A stretch of 64,000 nucleotides of DNA from Acinetobacter oleivorans DR1. Lineage in GTDB: Bacteria > Pseudomonadota > Gammaproteobacteria > Pseudomonadales > Moraxellaceae. Where the stretch lies: positions 1,426,001 to 1,490,000 of the forward strand of contig NC_014259.1 in assembly GCF_000196795.1 (NCBI RefSeq), given 5' to 3'. Position numbers and translations under genes: made by a program. Under the pieces are notes generated by a model, which saw only the letters and a list, made by a program, of their open reading frames with translations, had not been told where the DNA came from and did not search any database. Every line of letters starts with the position of its first letter. The stretch's first letter is position 1. Positions 60,898 through 64,000 of the stretch are shown piece by piece.

Positions 60898-61752
60898 TTA
60901 TCTCTTTTTAAATACAAGCAATAAGCCTAGTAAAATTGCAATCATCCCAATTAAACCTGCCAGAGGTAACGTATTTTTTAAAATTAGAAAATCTAATAGC
61001 GCAGTAACAATGGGAACTAAATAGAACAAGCTTGTCACGTTGACAATATTGCCTTGACTTAAAAGTCGGTAAAGTAAAAGTTGTGCAACTACAGAAATTA
61101 AAATTCCAAGAAATAAGACAGAAATAATCAGTTGCGAATTCCACGTTATTTCAAAATGTTCAAAGGGAACTATAAATAGGCAAACTACAAGGCTAACTAC
61201 ATATTGTAGTGGTAGGACATCTGTCGGAGCCTGTTGAATGTTCTTTTGCATAATGGCCCCAAAGGTTATACAGATGAGGGCAGCCAAGGCAAAGAATATG
61301 CCGATTGGCGCAATAAACGACATTGTTAGGCTTTTCCAGACTAAAAGAATGAGTCCAGCTAAAGCAATCAGTAAACCGAAAAGTCTTTCTTTTTGTAAAT
61401 TCTTTTCTAGAAGGCAAAGCGTTAAAATGGGTTGTATTCCCATGATTGTGGCCATCAAACCAGGCGTGACCCCATGAGCCATAGCTTTAAAATAGCAGAT
61501 TGAATAACCTGCAATTATGAGTAGGCCCGTTAGTAAAACTTGCTTACGGGTTCCATACTTGGGTAAGAGCCGTTTTCTAAAAATAGCCAGTAGCGACAGA
61601 GCAATTAAAGCAGTAGAAAAGCGGAGAATTAATAAGGCTATGGGTGAGGCACTATCGAGTCCCCAACGAGTAAAAATTGCAGCACTTCCCCAAAGTAAAA
61701 CGAAAATAGATGTTGCACTTTGTGATGCAAGCATCTGTTTATTTAGGCGCAT
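60898..61752 (-). CDS. EamA/DMT-type transporter
   Basis: 284 residues with ten hydrophobic helices in two EamA repeats (FVLLWGSAAIFTRWGLDSA at the start; ALLDFLILKNTLPLAGLIGMIAILLGLLLV at the end). A very strong ribosome site, AGGAGGAGG, precedes ATG 61752. Divergent from a LysR gene across 225 bases, so probably under its control. Exports an unidentified metabolite or amino acid. Confidence 0.85.
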   Translation of the reverse strand: MRLNKQMLASQSATSIFVLLWGSAAIFTRWGLDSASPIALLILRFSTALIALSLLAIFRKRLLPKYGTRKQVLLTGLLIIAGYSICYFKAMAHGVTPGLMATIMGIQPILTLCLLEKNLQKERLFGLLIALAGLILLVWKSLTMSFIAPIGIFFALAALICITFGAIMQKNIQQAPTDVLPLQYVVSLVVCLFIVPFEHFEITWNSQLIISVLFLGILISVVAQLLLYRLLSQGNIVNVTSLFYLVPIVTALLDFLILKNTLPLAGLIGMIAILLGLLLVFKKR

Positions 61753-61977
61753 AAAACCTCCTCCTAGTGCGTAATACCTAAGAAATACGAAGTGATGAAA
61801 TTGTGAGTAGGTGTCGCTATTAACGTGTTATTCAGACATTAATCAATTCACGGATATCTTCTTTTAGAAAAATGAATTGTTTTAACTTCTTCTAATTTCA
61901 GTATGGGAGAGAGAATAGATAAAGAAAAGCGCATAATTCTTTTATATACTATTTGAAAATCGAATAGATAAATCGTA

Positions 61978-62847
61978 ATGAATATAAAAAACTTACAGAT
62001 TGATTGGTTAAAGTGTTTTGTCACAGTCGTTGATACAGGCTCATTGTCGAATGCAGCACCTGAGTTATATCGCTCACAGTCTGCGGTTAGCATGCAACTG
62101 AAAAAACTAGAAGAAGCGCTACATTGCCAACTTTTAATACGAACACATCGACAAATTGAATTAACGTCGCAAGGACAGCTACTCTTAGGTTATGCACGTC
62201 GTATTTTAGATTTGCATGCTGAAGCTCAAATGGCATTTCATGGAGATGAATTAAAGGGCCGTATACGTCTTGGTGTACCTGATGACTATGCTGCTAAATA
62301 TTTAACGCCTGTACTTAAACGCTTTGCACCACGTTACGGAGGGGTTGAAATTGAATTGATTTGTGAACAATCGACTTCTTTAATTCCGCGAGTAGAAAGT
62401 GGTGATATAGATTTGGCATTAATTTCAAGAGATAACGCTCGTCAAGGAACACTGTTATTTCATGAACCAATGGTATGGGTTGGCTCTCCACAATTTGAAC
62501 TCTGGCGAGAAGACCCGCTTCCAATTGCAGTTTACGAAAGTACCAGCCAAGCTAAGAAGAGTGCTATTCATTCTTTGGCATTACAAGGGCGCCGTTACCG
62601 TGTGGTGTACAACAGTTCAAGTTTGGCTGGTCAAATTGCAGCAGTTGAAAGCGGTTTAGCAATCGCTGTGTTCACACAATGCAGTGCACCTGAGCATTTA
62701 ACCATATTAGGTGCAGATCATGGACTTGGGCCATTAGAGCCAATGGAGGCTGCTGTTTATCGGAGTAGATCTTCTTTAGAGTCAAAAGCTGTAGACCACC
62801 TATATGAATTACTCATTAAAACGCTCAGACACTCAGTTAATGTTTAA
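61978..62847 (+). CDS. LysR-family transcriptional regulator
   Basis: 289 residues. Winged helix-turn-helix LKCFVTVVDTGSLSNAAPELYRSQSAVSMQLKKLEEAL (about residues 11-48), then a periplasmic-binding-protein-like effector domain with RIRLGVPDDYAAKYLTPVL. Proteins of this type often control the adjacent divergent transporter; the DMT gene at 60898-61752 is the natural candidate. No ribosome site is apparent before ATG 61978. Confidence 0.9.
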   Translation: MNIKNLQIDWLKCFVTVVDTGSLSNAAPELYRSQSAVSMQLKKLEEALHCQLLIRTHRQIELTSQGQLLLGYARRILDLHAEAQMAFHGDELKGRIRLGVPDDYAAKYLTPVLKRFAPRYGGVEIELICEQSTSLIPRVESGDIDLALISRDNARQGTLLFHEPMVWVGSPQFELWREDPLPIAVYESTSQAKKSAIHSLALQGRRYRVVYNSSSLAGQIAAVESGLAIAVFTQCSAPEHLTILGADHGLGPLEPMEAAVYRSRSSLESKAVDHLYELLIKTLRHSVNV

Positions 62848-62997
62848 TGTTCAAATCTTAAGTTGATATTTAGATGAAACTAAAGCGCTTTACATTTTTG
62901 CGTTAAATCTACAAAAAAGCCTAGAAACCTATGCTGATCGTAAAACTAATAAAAAGTATTTATTAACTCACTATCTAAATAATTCATGAGGTGAAAT

Positions 62998-63129
62998 ATG
63001 ACAAAAATTATGGCTACCTTAGGTTTAGCTGCCATTATTTCTTTAAGTGTGAGTGCTTGCCAAGGTGAAAACGATACAAAGCAGCAAGATAAAACGACTA
63101 CTCCTCATTCAATGGACAAAGATTCATAA
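62998..63129 (+). CDS. Small lipoprotein, 43 aa
   Basis: ATG with AGGTG four to eight bases before it; the first 21 residues form a lipoprotein signal peptide (MTKIMATLGLAAIISLSVSA then Cys21) with lipobox VSAC. The remaining 22 residues are charged and Gln/Thr-rich. A terminator follows at 16 bases. No known family; the tight signal, lipobox and terminator make it likely to be real. Confidence 0.7.
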   Translation: MTKIMATLGLAAIISLSVSACQGENDTKQQDKTTTPHSMDKDS

Positions 63130-63144
63130 TCCAAATGAATTTTG

Positions 63145-63170
63145 AAACCCATCGTAAGATGGGTTTTTTA
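63145..63170 (+). terminator. Terminator of the 43-aa lipoprotein gene
   Basis: AAACCCATC-GTAA-GATGGGTTT hairpin followed by TTTT. Confidence 0.92.
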
Positions 63171-63397
63171 TATCTTTTTATTTTAATCTTAAAGTGTGAA
63201 TTGTAACTCGAAATATTTATTTTTAATGGCACTGTTCAAAATATGTTGACTAATATACTTGGTTTTAAATATATTTAATTGAACAGGAATCACTTTAAAT
63301 ATAACTCTATATTTAAAGTGAATTGGTTACACCATCAGATCAGAAATTTAACCTTTAAATTTGATTATAAAAATATTAATTAATCAAGGAGGTAGGT

Positions 63398-63685
63398 ATG
63401 GACGCTAAATTTCATTCTGAAAATGAATATGGTTTTATTCTAGATATTTTGAACACTTATATGGTGATAAAGAAGACATTAAAAGATGATCATTATCCTT
63501 ATGATTCATTTGGTTATCTTCTTGCTCTTTATCAACCGCTCAAAGTTTATATCCCTCAGCTTCCTCATCCAAAAATTTATATTGAGATTGGCGGAATTTC
63601 ATATGACAGAATGATTGTTGGGCAAACAGAGGATGAGACAGAAGCCATAAATATTTTATTTAATTTAGGCCAACTTGTTGCTTAA
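63398..63685 (+). CDS. Hypothetical protein, 95 aa
   Basis: Small soluble protein, aromatic- and proline-rich (YQPLKVYIPQLPHPKIYIEIGG), no signal peptide. GGAGG stands six bases before the ATG, an ideal site, so translation is very likely. No recognised family. Immunity- or regulator-like small proteins would be possible guesses only. Confidence 0.65.
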   Translation: MDAKFHSENEYGFILDILNTYMVIKKTLKDDHYPYDSFGYLLALYQPLKVYIPQLPHPKIYIEIGGISYDRMIVGQTEDETEAINILFNLGQLVA

Positions 63686-63935
63686 CAATTAAGTGATATT
63701 TTAATGCTGAGTTTAATTTACTTAAGAAACACGCTTTCTTAAGTAAATTCATGACAAAACTAAAGGCTATAAAATTGTTTTTTGGAAAAGAGAACCTAAA
63801 GAAATTCTTTGATGTTTCTACATGACATGATTAAAGAAACTCTCTTATAAGATACAAAAAACCACAAAAGCTAAATCTATAACTTTAAAAGAATTTGTTT
63901 ATATAACTAAGAACATTAAAAATTAGGTCATGGTA

Positions 63936-64000
63936 ATGAAAAAAATATTCTTAACAACTTTCACTGGGTTGGCTTTATTGGGTAGTAATGCAGTATTGGC
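63936..64000 (+). CDS. Exported protein, N-terminal fragment at window edge
   Basis: Only the start is within the window: ATG 63936 begins MKKIFLTTFTGLALLGSNAVL, a Sec signal peptide. The frame is open to the last base; the mature protein lies beyond. Start could also be ATG 63930. Confidence 0.6.
   Translation, partial: MKKIFLTTFTGLALLGSNAVL

Noticed and set aside
61848..62093. 81-codon minus-strand frame overlapping the LysR start
   Set aside because: Mostly antisense to the regulator; no signals of translation.

Overview
The window reads as an AT-rich gamma-proteobacterial chromosome, almost certainly Acinetobacter and most likely the A. calcoaceticus-baumannii complex. Grounds: Hfq with a very long Gly/Phe/Gln-rich tail; a tsaE-mutL-miaA-hfq cluster lacking amiB; an ethanolamine/ethanol catabolic block; a four-gene archaic chaperone-usher pilus operon with spore-coat-U subunits; low GC throughout. 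No rRNA, tRNA, CRISPR array or insertion sequence was recognised.

Layout. 0.2-12 kb: aconitase B, a DASS-type anion transporter, a voltage-gated-type K+ channel, a YdhP/AraJ-like exporter, two envelope genes (one behind a Fur-box-like site) and a MetR regulator with a likely autoregulatory MetR box. 12-24.3 kb: core information-processing genes: RsuA- and RluA-type pseudouridine synthases, an orphan RelB/DinJ antitoxin-like protein, tsaE-mutL-miaA-hfq, nfsB, ppiB-lpxH and glnS. 24.3-34.7 kb: C2 amine/alcohol metabolism. An ethanolamine permease with EutB and EutC makes acetaldehyde, an aldehyde dehydrogenase oxidises it, an iron-type alcohol dehydrogenase links ethanol to acetaldehyde, and a divergent GAF-domain regulator probably controls the set.

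34.8-43.3 kb: a PIF1/RecD-like helicase, a CHMI-like tautomerase, an AraC/GyrI-like regulator, ThiM, zinc-ribbon proteins and aminopeptidase N. 43.3-48.7 kb: the archaic pilus operon (pilin, chaperone, usher, tip subunit). The chaperone signal peptide is out of frame at an A7 tract, so the pilus may be phase-variable or inactivated. 48.9-51.7 kb: a GST, two SDR-like proteins and a secreted chorismate mutase.

51.7-52.8 kb holds the most striking non-coding element. A consensus sigma70 promoter drives a structured RNA whose 3' arm is exactly complementary to the ribosome-binding region of a 30-codon ORF just downstream, followed by a TetR regulator. This is the architecture of phage P1/P7 C4 antisense RNAs. 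52.8-64 kb is an accessory stretch: small lipoproteins, hypothetical genes, a phage-type lysozyme, a Mu gpF-like head protein (prophage remnant), an AhpD-like/HxlR divergent pair with a palindromic operator, a two-copy double-hairpin repeat and a DMT transporter/LysR divergent pair. The last gene runs off the window.
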